Source: Versatilivorator sp963663845 (GTDB lineage: Bacteria > Acidobacteriota > Terriglobia > Versatilivoradales > Versatilivoraceae). From it: a stretch of 64,000 nt of DNA. Shown one piece after another: positions 34,718 to 43,929 of this stretch. Location: NCBI GenBank assembly GCA_963663845.2, contig OY760650.2:4712001-4776000 (forward strand). The letters run 5' to 3'. The position numbers and the translations under genes were made by a program. Under the pieces are notes generated by a model. The model made no database searches and was not told where the DNA came from. It worked only from the letters and a program-made list of their open reading frames with translations. Each line of letters starts with the position of its first letter. Positions within the stretch are counted from its first letter, which is position 1.

Positions 34718-36082
34718 TTACTGGAGGCGATTCACCGCCTCCTTGAACACGTTTCCCCGATCCTCGTAATCCCGAAACATGTCGAAGCTGGAGCAGGCGG
34801 GGGCCAACAGCACCACCTCTCCCCGGTCCGCCTGCCCAAAGGCCAGGCGGACCGCCTCCTCCATGGTGGCGGCACGGGTCACGGGAGCCGTCCCGGCCAA
34901 TTGGGATTCGATCTTGCGGCTGGCCTCCCCCATGAGGATCAGAGCCTTGACCCGGCGGCTCACCTGCGGACTCAACACGGTGAAATCGCTGGCCTTGTCG
35001 CGCCCACCCAGAATCAGAATCAGGCGCTGCTCGAACGCTTCCAAGGCCCTCTGGGCCGAGGCCGGATTGGTTGCCTTGGAGTCGTTGTAGAAATCGACGC
35101 CTCCAATCTCGCGCACCCACTCCAGCCGGTGAGAGACACCGCGGAAGCCCGCCACGGTGTCCCGGATGGATTGGACCGAGGCGCCCAGCAGTCGGGCCAC
35201 CGTGACCGCGGCGGCCACGTTTTCCAGGTTGTGACGCCCCTTGATCCGGATGGATTCCGCCCGGACCATCGGCTCACGTCTGCCCCCGCGGCTGAAGACC
35301 AGGGCGCCGTCCTGCAGGCAGGTCCCCTGATCCACAGGGATCCTGGTGCTGAACCAGAGCCTCTCGGCAGGCGTGGGTTCGGCCAGCTCGCCCAGGAGCC
35401 GATCGTCCCGATTCAACACCGCGAAGTCGGAGACTTCTTGATGGTTCAACAGGTTCAGCTTGGCGCCGGCGTAGGCTGCCAGAGTGGGGTATCGATCCAT
35501 GTGGTCGGGGGTGATGTTCAGAATCACGCCGATGTGAGCTCGAAAGAAACGGATCGCCTCCAACTGAAAGCTGCTCAATTCCACCACGTTGATCGAGTCG
35601 GAAGCGGAGCTATCGACCAGGGAGGTCAACGGCACCCCGATATTCCCGCCCACCTGAACCCGAAAGCCGGCAGCCTCGAGGATCTCTCCCACCAGCGTGG
35701 TGGTGGTGGTCTTGCCGTTGGAGCCGGTGATTCCGACGATTCTTCCTCTTAGAAAACGAGCAGCCAGCTCGATCTCGCTCAAAACCTCCGTTCCCCGGCC
35801 GGCTGCCTCCGCAAGGAGCGGCTGCTCCAGGGGAACGCCGGGGCTGACCACGATGCACGCCGCCTTCAGGAAGGTCTCCGGCCGATGCCCACCGGCCTCG
35901 CAACGGATCCCAAGAGCCTGCAGCGCCTGCATTTCCGGCTCCAACCGGCTCTGGTCCCGGCATTCCGAGACGGTCACACGAGATCCCCTGGCCTGCAGGA
36001 GCCTGGCCGCAGCCATTCCACTGCGGGCCATCCCCACCACCAGGACCTCTTTGCCTGCAAACGGTTCCGCTTCCAATGTCAT
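34718..36082 (-). CDS. murD: UDP-MurNAc-L-Ala--D-glutamate ligase
   Basis: Seen: 454 residues from ATG 36082. VLVVGMARSGMAAARLL is the N-terminal Rossmann-like loop, GITGSNGKTTTTTL the P-loop, and NITPDHMDRYP and FYNDSKATNP the Mur-ligase signatures. Known: adds D-Glu to UDP-MurNAc-L-Ala in the cytoplasm. The frame remains open through mraY, but that extension is not MurD-like. It is 65 bases after mraY; the ribosome site is weak. Confidence 0.97.
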   Translation of the reverse strand: MTLEAEPFAGKEVLVVGMARSGMAAARLLQARGSRVTVSECRDQSRLEPEMQALQALGIRCEAGGHRPETFLKAACIVVSPGVPLEQPLLAEAAGRGTEVLSEIELAARFLRGRIVGITGSNGKTTTTTLVGEILEAAGFRVQVGGNIGVPLTSLVDSSASDSINVVELSSFQLEAIRFFRAHIGVILNITPDHMDRYPTLAAYAGAKLNLLNHQEVSDFAVLNRDDRLLGELAEPTPAERLWFSTRIPVDQGTCLQDGALVFSRGGRREPMVRAESIRIKGRHNLENVAAAVTVARLLGASVQSIRDTVAGFRGVSHRLEWVREIGGVDFYNDSKATNPASAQRALEAFEQRLILILGGRDKASDFTVLSPQVSRRVKALILMGEASRKIESQLAGTAPVTRAATMEEAVRLAFGQADRGEVVLLAPACSSFDMFRDYEDRGNVFKEAVNRLQ

Positions 36083-36147
36083 TCCCCACGGTTCGCGCCG
36101 GGCGGCAAGCCCTGCGGATTGCAGAACAGGATCAGCATTTCGAAAGA

Positions 36148-37287
36148 TCACCTCAGCTTGAGCGTGGTCAGGCTGAAGAGGGCAAAGATCAGAGCGGCAA
36201 TCCAAAAGCGCACCACCACCTTGGATTCGGTCCACCCCAGAAGCTCGAAGTGATGGTGCAGCGGCGCCATGCGAAAGACCCGTTTTTTCCGCATCTTGAA
36301 GAAAGAGACCTGAATCATCACCGACAGACACTCCAGGACGAAAATGCCGCCTATGGCCACCAGCAGAATTTCGTGCTTGATGATCACGGCCACGGTCCCG
36401 ATGGCCCCGCCCAGGGACAGCGAGCCCACGTCGCCCATGAAGAGCTCGGCCGGATGGCAGTTGTACCAGAGAAAACCCAGGGAAGCCCCCACCATGGCCC
36501 CGCAAAAAATGGTCAACTCCCCGACACCGGCCTGATGAGGAATATCCAGGTATCCGGCAAAGGAGGCGTGGCTGGTGACGTAGGTCAGCACGGTCAGCGC
36601 CCCCGCGGCGATCACCACGCAGCCAATGGCAAGGCCGTCCAGCCCGTCGGTGAGGTTGACGGCGTTGGAAGATCCAACCAGAACCACCCACACGAACAGC
36701 AGGAAAGGAAGGAAGTCCAGAAAATGAAGCGCGGAGCCGGCAAAGGCTTCCAGAACCAGGTTGGGCTGCAGATCCTTGAAGAAGGGAACAGCCAGATCGG
36801 TCTGATAGTCTCCGCGAGACTTCAGAAGCAGCAGACCGCCTGCGATGGCGCTGCTCAGGAGGAGCTGCAACCCCAGCTTGACCCGAGCCGTCAGCCCCAG
36901 GTTCCTGCGCCGCTTGATCTTGACGACGTCGTCGGCGAAACCGATGGCGCCGAACCCGATCATCGAACCCAGGCCGAGCCACACCAACGGATTGCTCAGG
37001 TCCGTCCACAAGAAGGTGGGAACTACCGTGCTGGCCAGGATCAGAACGCCGCCCATGGTGGGCGTGCCGGCCTTGACCCGGTGGTGACTCGGACCCTCCT
37101 CCCGGATGTGTTGCTCCACCTGGAACTGGCGCAGGCGTCGAATGAGCCAGGGACCCAGTATCAGAGCCAGCACCAGGGCGGTAATGCTGGCGACCGCCGT
37201 CCTGAAGGTGATATAGCGAAAGACGTTGAGCACCGATGCGTCGGGGAACAGGTCGAACAGCCATTCATAGAGAAGGTGGTATAGCAT
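36148..37287 (-). CDS. mraY: Phospho-MurNAc-pentapeptide transferase MraY
   Basis: Seen: 379 residues with about ten membrane segments. GTPTMGGVLIL, GFADDVVKI (the catalytic DD) and SSNAVNLTDGLDGLAIG are MraY signatures, as is FRMAPLHHHFELLGWTE near the end. Known: it links phospho-MurNAc-pentapeptide to undecaprenyl phosphate, forming lipid I. Located between murF and murD in the standard order; length is slightly longer than the E. coli protein (360). Confidence 0.97.
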   Translation of the reverse strand: MLYHLLYEWLFDLFPDASVLNVFRYITFRTAVASITALVLALILGPWLIRRLRQFQVEQHIREEGPSHHRVKAGTPTMGGVLILASTVVPTFLWTDLSNPLVWLGLGSMIGFGAIGFADDVVKIKRRRNLGLTARVKLGLQLLLSSAIAGGLLLLKSRGDYQTDLAVPFFKDLQPNLVLEAFAGSALHFLDFLPFLLFVWVVLVGSSNAVNLTDGLDGLAIGCVVIAAGALTVLTYVTSHASFAGYLDIPHQAGVGELTIFCGAMVGASLGFLWYNCHPAELFMGDVGSLSLGGAIGTVAVIIKHEILLVAIGGIFVLECLSVMIQVSFFKMRKKRVFRMAPLHHHFELLGWTESKVVVRFWIAALIFALFSLTTLKLR

Positions 37288-37388
37288 TGGGACCTGGTTG
37301 ACCTCCGCAGCGGAAGGCCCGGCGCACTCGCCGGCGCCGGATCAGCCGCCGGGTCCCAAGCCGGGACCCGGCGGGCCGGGCCGGGATC

Positions 37389-38792
37389 TCAGGCGGAAAG
37401 GGCGAAGTCCTCTTTCAGCCTTTCTATCACTTGCTCGGTCCTCACCCCGCGCGAGCCTTTCACCAGTATCAGGTCGCCGGACCGGATGCGAGGGACCAGC
37501 CATTGGCCGGCTTCGGCGGCATCGTCGAAAAAGATCGAGCGATCGGGATCGCATCCGAAGGCTCGGGCCGAGGTCACCACTCGATCGGCCAGTCCCTGAA
37601 CGCCAAGGATCAGATCGAACCCCCAGCCGGCCGCCGCCTTGCCGCAGGCCTGGTGGAACCGGGGCGCCTCGGAACCCAGCTCCAGCATCTCTCCCGCGAC
37701 CAGGATCTTCCTTCGATAGCCGGGGACTCCCTTGAGAAGCCTCATCATGGTCATCAGGGCGGCGGGATTGGAGTTGTAGCTGTCATCCACCACGCAAATC
37801 CCCTGCTCGAAGAACAGCGGTTGCCCCCTGCCCTGAGCCGGCTCCAGGCTGAGAAGTCGTTCGGCGATGGCTCGGAAGCTCATCCCCATGCGATGGGCCA
37901 GAGCAATTCCGGGCAGGCAGTTCGAGACGTTGTGGGCGCCCAGCAAGGGCGAGGTCAATGGGTGGCTTCGACCGCGATGGCGAACTCCGAACTCGCACCC
38001 ACTCAACCCCCTGGAACGAAACCGGTCGACGCGGAAGCTCGCCGGCCTGTCAATGCCGAAGGTGACGACCTCACCCGAGAAATGACGATTGAACTTGCGC
38101 ACGCGGACATCGTCGTTGTTCAGGACGGCCACTCCCCGGGCCGGAAGGTGTTCGATGAGTTCCCGCTTGGCCCTGGCGATCCCGCCCAGGGAGGAGAAGA
38201 ATTCCAGGTGAACCGGTCTGACGTTGGTCACCACGCCCAGGTCGGGCCGGGCGATGCAACTCAGCCGAGCGATTTCTCCTGCGGCCGACATCCCGAGCTC
38301 CATGACGGCAACCTGGTGCTCCGACTCCAGTTGAAGCAGGGAGAGAGGCAGTCCGTAGTGGTTGTTGAAGTTTCGATGGTTCCTGAAGACCTTGAACCGG
38401 CCTGCCAGCAGGTGGCCGGCAATCTCCTTGGCGGTCGTCTTGCCGACGCTTCCGGTGATCCCGATCAGGGGTTTTCCCCAACGACGGCGAGCCCAACCAG
38501 CCAGTTGCTGAAGCGCCTGCAATGTGTCTTCCACGAGAATACAGGGAGTCCCCTCCGCCGTCCTGACGGCCTCCTTCCGGCTGAGAATCAACAGGGAGGC
38601 CCCTTTGCGCACCGCCTCGGGAATGAACTGGTGGCCATCGAATCGGGTTCCTCGAATGGCGATAAAGCAGTCCCCGACCTGCAGGGTTCGGGAATCGATG
38701 GAATAACCCGAAGGGGTCGTCTGCCGGCAGGGCGGATCGATGGAGGATCCCACCGCTCGAGCGATCTCACCGGCTGGAAGCCGCATCACCAT
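37389..38792 (-). CDS. murF: UDP-MurNAc-tripeptide--D-Ala-D-Ala ligase
   Basis: Seen: 467 residues. Start ATG 38792 has GGGAG seven bases upstream and overlaps the murE end by 26 bases in another frame. SGYSIDSRTLQVGDCFIAIR is the Mur N-domain, GITGSVGKTTAKEIAGHLL the P-loop, and VVDDSYNSNPAALMTMMRLL the central signature. Known: adds the D-Ala-D-Ala dipeptide made by Ddl. Translational coupling to murE is likely from the overlap. Confidence 0.96.
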   Translation of the reverse strand: MVMRLPAGEIARAVGSSIDPPCRQTTPSGYSIDSRTLQVGDCFIAIRGTRFDGHQFIPEAVRKGASLLILSRKEAVRTAEGTPCILVEDTLQALQQLAGWARRRWGKPLIGITGSVGKTTAKEIAGHLLAGRFKVFRNHRNFNNHYGLPLSLLQLESEHQVAVMELGMSAAGEIARLSCIARPDLGVVTNVRPVHLEFFSSLGGIARAKRELIEHLPARGVAVLNNDDVRVRKFNRHFSGEVVTFGIDRPASFRVDRFRSRGLSGCEFGVRHRGRSHPLTSPLLGAHNVSNCLPGIALAHRMGMSFRAIAERLLSLEPAQGRGQPLFFEQGICVVDDSYNSNPAALMTMMRLLKGVPGYRRKILVAGEMLELGSEAPRFHQACGKAAAGWGFDLILGVQGLADRVVTSARAFGCDPDRSIFFDDAAEAGQWLVPRIRSGDLILVKGSRGVRTEQVIERLKEDFALSA

Positions 38793-40248
38793 AGTCCATC
38801 TCCCGAAGGACAGCCCTGGCTACCTGGCGATCGTCGAAGGGGAAGACCCGACCGCCTTCCTGCTGTCCCGCCTCGTGCCCCTTGCCGGCCAGAATCACCA
38901 CGTCTCCCGATTTGGCCCTGGAAAAGAGCCGCCGAATCGCCTCCCGTCGATCCGGCTCGACCTCGTGCCGGTCGAACCGAAACCCCGCCCGGATCTCTCC
39001 AAGAATCGCCACGGGGTCCTCGCCGCGGGCATTGTCGGAGGTGAGCATGACCCAGTCGCTGTGCTGCTCGGCGATCGAACCCATTGCCGGCCGCTTGGCC
39101 CGGTCCCGCTCGCCGCCGCACCCGAACAGGACCAACACCCTCCGCGAGCCCAGTTCCCTGGCCGCGGCCAGGACGTTGCGCAGCGCCTCCGGGGTGTGGG
39201 CATAGTCCACGATCACCCGAAAGGACTGCCCGCAATCGATGGGTTCGAACCGGCCCGGAATGGGCGGACAGGCCTCGATTCCTTTTCTCAGGCCGTCCCG
39301 GTCGACTCCCAGGCTGCTGGCGGCAGCGGCAGCGGCCAGAAGATTGGAGAGATTGAAGGTCCCCAACAGCCGGGTATGCACCTCCAGTTCCTCCTGTTGA
39401 AGCCGCAAGCGCACTTGCATGCCCCTCCATCCCGATTGGCACTCCACAATTCCGAAATCGGCCGGACGCCTCAGGGAGAACGTGAGGCAACGGCCCGGGA
39501 TGCTCCGTGCCAGTTTTTTTCCCCAGGTGTCATCCACGTTCACGACCGACGCTCCGGGCGGCCCGTACCCGGTGTCCAGGAACAACTGCTTCTTGGCCCG
39601 ATAGTAGCTGTCCATGGACTGATGGTAGTCCAGGTGTTCCAGCGACAGATTGGTGAAGACGGCCACCTCGAATCGGCTGGCGTGGACACGGTCGAGGTCC
39701 AGCGCATGAGAGGAAACCTCCATCACCACCCGGCCGCAGCCGTTCTGGCGAAAGCGATGGAACAGCTCCTGCAGATCGAGGCTTTCAGGGGTGGTGAGCC
39801 CCGCCGGGGCCGACCACCCGGGCGCTCGATAGGCAATGGTGCTGACCAGCCCCACCCGCGAGTCCGCGGCTCTCAGGATCGACTCGAGCAGATAGGCGGT
39901 GGACGTCTTGCCGTTGGTTCCGGTCACTCCCACCAGGCGCAGATCGCGCGTGGGGTGTCCGAAGTAGTTGGCGGCGACTTGCGCCAGGGCCCGGCGACCA
40001 TGCTCGACGCGGACCCACGGCCGTGGAAATCCCGGCGGCCTGGGATTTTCCGACAGGATTGCGCCGGCTCCACGCCGGACCGCCTCTCCCACGAAGCGAT
40101 TGCCGTCGGTGCGGGTCCCCCGGATGGCTGCAAAGAGATACCCGTCTTCGACTTGCCGGGAATCGTAGGCGATTCCTGAAATTTCCGTTTCGGGAGACTC
40201 GGCCGGAACAATGACTGCGCTATCCCTGATCAGGTCCCCGAGCTGCAT
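38767..40248 (-). CDS. murE: UDP-MurNAc-tripeptide synthetase MurE
   Basis: Seen: 493 residues from ATG 40248. SGIAYDSRQVEDGYLFAAI, GVTGTNGKTSTAYLLESIL and VDYAHTPEALRNVL are the Mur-ligase motifs. The substrate-specifying loop reads DNARGEDP where meso-diaminopimelate enzymes have DNPR and lysine enzymes DNPA or similar. The Arg that contacts the diaminopimelate carboxylate is kept, so meso-diaminopimelate is the likely third residue; the Pro to Ala change is unusual. The frame is open 132 codons further upstream into ftsI, but without MurE features. The next gene overlaps by 26 bases. Confidence 0.95.
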   Translation of the reverse strand: MQLGDLIRDSAVIVPAESPETEISGIAYDSRQVEDGYLFAAIRGTRTDGNRFVGEAVRRGAGAILSENPRPPGFPRPWVRVEHGRRALAQVAANYFGHPTRDLRLVGVTGTNGKTSTAYLLESILRAADSRVGLVSTIAYRAPGWSAPAGLTTPESLDLQELFHRFRQNGCGRVVMEVSSHALDLDRVHASRFEVAVFTNLSLEHLDYHQSMDSYYRAKKQLFLDTGYGPPGASVVNVDDTWGKKLARSIPGRCLTFSLRRPADFGIVECQSGWRGMQVRLRLQQEELEVHTRLLGTFNLSNLLAAAAAASSLGVDRDGLRKGIEACPPIPGRFEPIDCGQSFRVIVDYAHTPEALRNVLAAARELGSRRVLVLFGCGGERDRAKRPAMGSIAEQHSDWVMLTSDNARGEDPVAILGEIRAGFRFDRHEVEPDRREAIRRLFSRAKSGDVVILAGKGHEAGQQEGGRVFPFDDRQVARAVLREMDYGDAASSR

Positions 40249-40252
40249 GGTT

Positions 40253-40271
40253 CCACGAGAAATGCGGGCTA
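40253..40271 (-). repeat. Single family A arm spanning the ftsI stop
   Basis: On the minus strand TAGCCCGCATTTCTCGTGG; the first 15 bases are identical to the family A arm, and TAG is the ftsI stop. It sits in the ftsI-murE spacer, just before the murE start. Confidence 0.6.
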
Positions 40272-42335
40272 GAGTTTTCGATTGAGATGGACCCTCACCG
40301 TCGAGCCCGGCGCCACCCTGGAATCGGGAGCGGGCGACTGCCGCACCACCAGCCCGGCGCCCCGCGCCTCCACCTGCAATCGGGCCCGAGTCCCCTCCGT
40401 CATCACCGCTCGAAGCGACTTCCCCACGAAATTGGGTACGGCCACCATGGCCAGGCCATCGATGGCCGCATCCTCGTAGCCTCCCAAGCCCTGCTCCGGC
40501 CGGGCATCCGGCTTCGCCTCGCTGAGACCCAATGCCTGCTCCCCGTTCAGCGGGGCCGGAGCCGACGAAACCGCATCCGTCAGGATTTCCTCCAGCGCAC
40601 TGTCCTCGACGCCGAGTTCCGCGACCTGGGGGTCGTCCCTCCAATCCTGCCGGGGCTGATCGGGAGGGACCGAAAGATAGTTCAGCGTCTTCTCCGCGAT
40701 CTTCTTGAACACCGGGGCAGCCACCTGGCCGCCGTAGTAGAGGCCGCGAGGCTCGTCGATCAAGACCACGATCGAGAGAGCCGGATCGTCCACGGGAGCG
40801 AAACCGGCGAAGGAGGCGATGAACCGGGTGTGGGAGTAGCGGCCGCGCTCATCCACCTTCTGGGCCGTGCCGGTCTTGCCTGCCGCCGAAAAGCCTCTCA
40901 GGCGAGCCCTCCTGCCCGTTCCTTCGGCAACCACGAGGCTCATCATCTCCTTGATGGTTTCAGCCGTCTCTCTGCCCACGACTCTCCTGCCCCCGGCTTG
41001 AGACCCGGAAGGACTGCGGGAGATCCGATCCGAACGGACCCGCTCGACGACGCGGGGAGGAATCCAAGTGCCGCCATTGGCGATCATTCCCACCGCCGCG
41101 ATCATCTGCAGGGGCGTCACCCCGATTCCCTGCCCCATGGAGATGGTCCCCAGGTCGACCGTGTGCCAGTCGGAAGCCGGACGCAGCAACCCTCTGGCTT
41201 CTCCGGGGAGATCCACCCGGGTGGGCCGGCCAAATCCGTACCTCCGCAGGTAGCGCTCCAGCCGCTGCTTGCCGATCCGAAAGCCCAGTTGGATGACGCC
41301 GACGTTGCTGGAACGCGCGATCACTTCCCGAACCGAGAGCCAGCCAAAGGGCTTGTGGTCCCGAATTCGGTGCCTCCCGATCACGATGCCGCCGTTCATG
41401 CAGTGAATCTGCTCCTCGGGGGTGGTCAACCCCTCCTCCAGCGCCGCGGCGGCCGTAAAGACCTTGAAGGTGGACCCGGGCTCGTAGATATTGAGGATGG
41501 CCTGATTCCTCCAGGCGGATTCGGCATAGCGGCCATAGTGATTCGGATTGAAAGTGGGCAGGTTGGCCATGGCCAGGATGGCGCCGTTGGCCGGGTCCAT
41601 GACGATGGCGGCGCCGCCCCGGGCCCTGCTCTTCTCAACCTGAGCCTGCAGTTCCTGCTCCACCACGTACTGGATCGACTCATCCATGGTCAAGACCAGG
41701 TCGGCGCCTGCCGTGGGAGGTCTTTCCACGCTGCTGAAGTACCGTTTCCTGGCATCGGTTTGCAGCAGAATTCGGCCGGGCGCGCCACGCACGTCCTGTT
41801 CATACAGGTGCTCCAGACCGGCCAGTCCCTCATTGTCCATGCCCACATATCCGAGGACATGGGCAGCCAGCTCCCGCTTGGGATAGAAGCGCTTGCTTTC
41901 CGTCCTGAAATGGATGCCGGGCAAGTCCAGCTCCCGGACCTTCCGGACTTGAGGATAGTCGACTTTCCGCTTGATCCAGCAGAAGGATCGGGCTCCCTCC
42001 AATTTGCGCCGAACCCGGTCCGGGTCGAGATCCAAGGTACGGGCCAGGAGGGTAGCCGTTCGGGACTTGTCGGCTATTTCGAGGGGAACTGCAAATACCG
42101 ACTCCACCTCGATGCTGACGGCCAGCTCCCGGTTTCGGCGATCGTAGATCGTCCCGCGTTTGGGACTGATCTCAACCACGCGGGTCTGCTGGCGCCGCGC
42201 GCGTTCGCGCATTTCCGGGTAGCGGACAATCTGCAGGTCGACAAGACGGAAGGCGATCAGGCAGGACCAGGCAACGAAGAAGACCACCAGAAGACCGAGG
42301 CGGGTCCGGAATGGCTTTGGACGTTTGACCGACAT
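40269..42335 (-). CDS. ftsI: Division transpeptidase FtsI (class B PBP) with PASTA domain
   Basis: Seen: 688 residues from ATG 42335 (GGTGGGA upstream; ATG 42350 is possible). One N-terminal membrane segment (LGLLVVFFVAWSCLIAF), a dimerisation domain (RGTIYDRRNRELAVS), then the transpeptidase domain with STFK at about 288, SSN and KTGTAQ. The last 65 residues (VPNFVGKSLRAVM to the end) form a PASTA domain, usual in Gram-positive PBPs and seen in some Gram-negative phyla. Known: cross-links septal peptidoglycan with FtsW. The stop TAG starts a TAGCCCGCATTTCTC repeat arm, lying in the 20 bases before murE. Confidence 0.95.
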   Translation of the reverse strand: MSVKRPKPFRTRLGLLVVFFVAWSCLIAFRLVDLQIVRYPEMRERARRQQTRVVEISPKRGTIYDRRNRELAVSIEVESVFAVPLEIADKSRTATLLARTLDLDPDRVRRKLEGARSFCWIKRKVDYPQVRKVRELDLPGIHFRTESKRFYPKRELAAHVLGYVGMDNEGLAGLEHLYEQDVRGAPGRILLQTDARKRYFSSVERPPTAGADLVLTMDESIQYVVEQELQAQVEKSRARGGAAIVMDPANGAILAMANLPTFNPNHYGRYAESAWRNQAILNIYEPGSTFKVFTAAAALEEGLTTPEEQIHCMNGGIVIGRHRIRDHKPFGWLSVREVIARSSNVGVIQLGFRIGKQRLERYLRRYGFGRPTRVDLPGEARGLLRPASDWHTVDLGTISMGQGIGVTPLQMIAAVGMIANGGTWIPPRVVERVRSDRISRSPSGSQAGGRRVVGRETAETIKEMMSLVVAEGTGRRARLRGFSAAGKTGTAQKVDERGRYSHTRFIASFAGFAPVDDPALSIVVLIDEPRGLYYGGQVAAPVFKKIAEKTLNYLSVPPDQPRQDWRDDPQVAELGVEDSALEEILTDAVSSAPAPLNGEQALGLSEAKPDARPEQGLGGYEDAAIDGLAMVAVPNFVGKSLRAVMTEGTRARLQVEARGAGLVVRQSPAPDSRVAPGSTVRVHLNRKL

Positions 42336-42445
42336 GGAGGGTCCCACCATGAATCAAGAGGCGCTTGCCGGGAGACGGGTCCGCCGCCCTGGATTCCTGC
42401 CCGCCACCCGGTCCACCGCGGCGAAGCCCGAGTCCGGACATCGAC

Positions 42446-42871
42446 TCAGGGAAGCGCTCCGAATCGGGCCGGGAGAGCGTCCATTCCGAGACCTTCCCGG
42501 GCTGCAACCAGAATCTCGGTCGGTTGCGGCGCCTCGGGGGCGGCCTGGACCACGATCTGGTCGAACGAGGGACTGGTGAGTCCAAGCTGTTTCCTGGCGA
42601 TCAGGTTGATGCGCTGAGGGCTGCGCAAGGTGGCCCTCTCCAGCTTGTACTGGCGGTTGATCTCGGTCAGATACTTGATTTCCTTTCGAAGCTCTTCACG
42701 CTCATAGCCCCGGCGAATGACCTCGAACTGCTGCCAGGCCAGGCAGAGCAGCACCAGCAGACACAACATGGCCAGGATCATGAGCACCAGGCATTCCCGG
42801 GTCTTCTGAAAATCCAACTCCTTGACCAACCTGGAGTTGTCGATCTGCTTCACCATGTGAATCTCAGTCAT
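42446..42871 (-). CDS. ftsL: FtsL-like division protein
   Basis: Seen: 141 residues from ATG 42871 (GAGGAGG upstream). One membrane segment (ECLVLMILAMLCLLVLLCLA) followed by a coiled-coil periplasmic part (YEREELRKEIKYLTEINRQY) and RSPQRINLIARKQLGL, the end motif of FtsL/FtsB-type proteins. Known: FtsL with FtsB and FtsQ activates FtsWI. The family is poorly conserved in sequence, and the call rests on topology, size and position between rsmH and ftsI. Longer upstream starts overlap rsmH and are rejected. Confidence 0.85.
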   Translation of the reverse strand: MTEIHMVKQIDNSRLVKELDFQKTRECLVLMILAMLCLLVLLCLAWQQFEVIRRGYEREELRKEIKYLTEINRQYKLERATLRSPQRINLIARKQLGLTSPSFDQIVVQAAPEAPQPTEILVAAREGLGMDALPARFGALP

Positions 42872-42930
42872 TGGACCTCCTCGCCTCAACCGCGCCCTCG
42901 AAGCTCGACGGCATCGGACCTGCCGGGACT

Positions 42931-43929
42931 TCACAACCGTTCGGCCACCCTCAGCCTGGCGCTTCGCGACCGGGGATTTCCGATCTTTTCCCCCTCGGTT
43001 GGAGGAACGGGCTTGCGACAAACCAGCTTCACCAGCTTTTCCCCTCCACAAACACACACCGGCGCCTCGGGAGGACAGGAACACCCCCGTGCCATGGAAC
43101 CCAGGGAGCCTTTCACGATGCGGTCCTCCAGAGAATGGAAGCTGATGATCGCCAGCCGCCCCCCCTTCTTCAGCAACTCGACCGCACCGGCGACGAATTG
43201 CCGCAACGCTCCCAACTCGTCATTCACAAAGATTCTGAGCGCCTGAAAGGTTCTCGTGGCCGGATGAATCCTGGCCCGGCGGCGGGGTCTCACCGCCCGC
43301 GAAACCACCTCTGCCAAACCAAGGGTGTCGTGCAGGGGCCTGGCTCGCACGATGGCCCGGGCGATTCGGCGAGAACCCGGCTCTTCCCCATAGGTGTAAA
43401 TCAGACCCGCCAGCTTCGGTTCCGGAAAGCGGTTGACCACCTCGGCAGCCGTCAGCGAGGAGGCGGTATCCATTCTCATGTCCAGTGGCCCGGACCTTTG
43501 AAAGCTGAAGCCGCGTTCCGCCCTTTCCAACTGGAAGGAAGAAAGGCCCAGGTCGGCCAGGACCCCGTCACAGGCTCCGAATCGCCTGCGGCGGGCGATG
43601 TCTCTTACCTCGGCGAAATTTCCCTGGTGGAGCTCGAGACGTCCCGCGTATCCGGCCAGCCCCCGGGCGGCCCTGTCCAGACTCTGGCGGTCACGATCGA
43701 TCCCAAGGACTGTTCCTTCCGGAGAAGACGCCTCCAGAATGGCCCGGGCATGCCCCCCAAGGCCCAGAGTGGCGTCGATATAGACGCCTCTCGATTGAGG
43801 CCGCAGATATTGAATGACCTGGGAGAGCATGACCGGGCTGTGAAGGCCCCCCGTCTCTTCGGGGCCTGTCTTGACTGGAGGTGTCGAAACCATTGGCGCG
43901 CATGTGGCCGCGAGACCGGTCAGGCTCAT
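42931..43929 (-). CDS. rsmH: 16S rRNA (cytosine1402-N4)-methyltransferase RsmH
   Basis: Seen: 332 residues. HSPVMLSQVIQYL, DATLGLGGHARAIL (SAM-binding loop), LADLGLSSFQLE and RTFQALRIFVNDEL are RsmH signatures; IISFHSLEDRIVK is the C-terminal motif. Known: methylates N4 of C1402 in 16S rRNA. Start ATG 43929 overlaps the mraZ stop (ATGA), so translation is likely coupled. A Cys-rich stretch (GCSCPPEAPVCVCGG) near the end is common in the family. Confidence 0.97.
   Translation of the reverse strand: MSLTGLAATCAPMVSTPPVKTGPEETGGLHSPVMLSQVIQYLRPQSRGVYIDATLGLGGHARAILEASSPEGTVLGIDRDRQSLDRAARGLAGYAGRLELHQGNFAEVRDIARRRRFGACDGVLADLGLSSFQLERAERGFSFQRSGPLDMRMDTASSLTAAEVVNRFPEPKLAGLIYTYGEEPGSRRIARAIVRARPLHDTLGLAEVVSRAVRPRRRARIHPATRTFQALRIFVNDELGALRQFVAGAVELLKKGGRLAIISFHSLEDRIVKGSLGSMARGCSCPPEAPVCVCGGEKLVKLVCRKPVPPTEGEKIGNPRSRSARLRVAERL

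Noticed and set aside
36083..37264. 394-codon extension of the murD frame
   Set aside because: It lies over mraY in another frame, and mraY has clear motifs.
40287..42617. 776-codon plus-strand open frame
   Set aside because: Complement of ftsI, which has all transpeptidase motifs; no domain in the plus frame.
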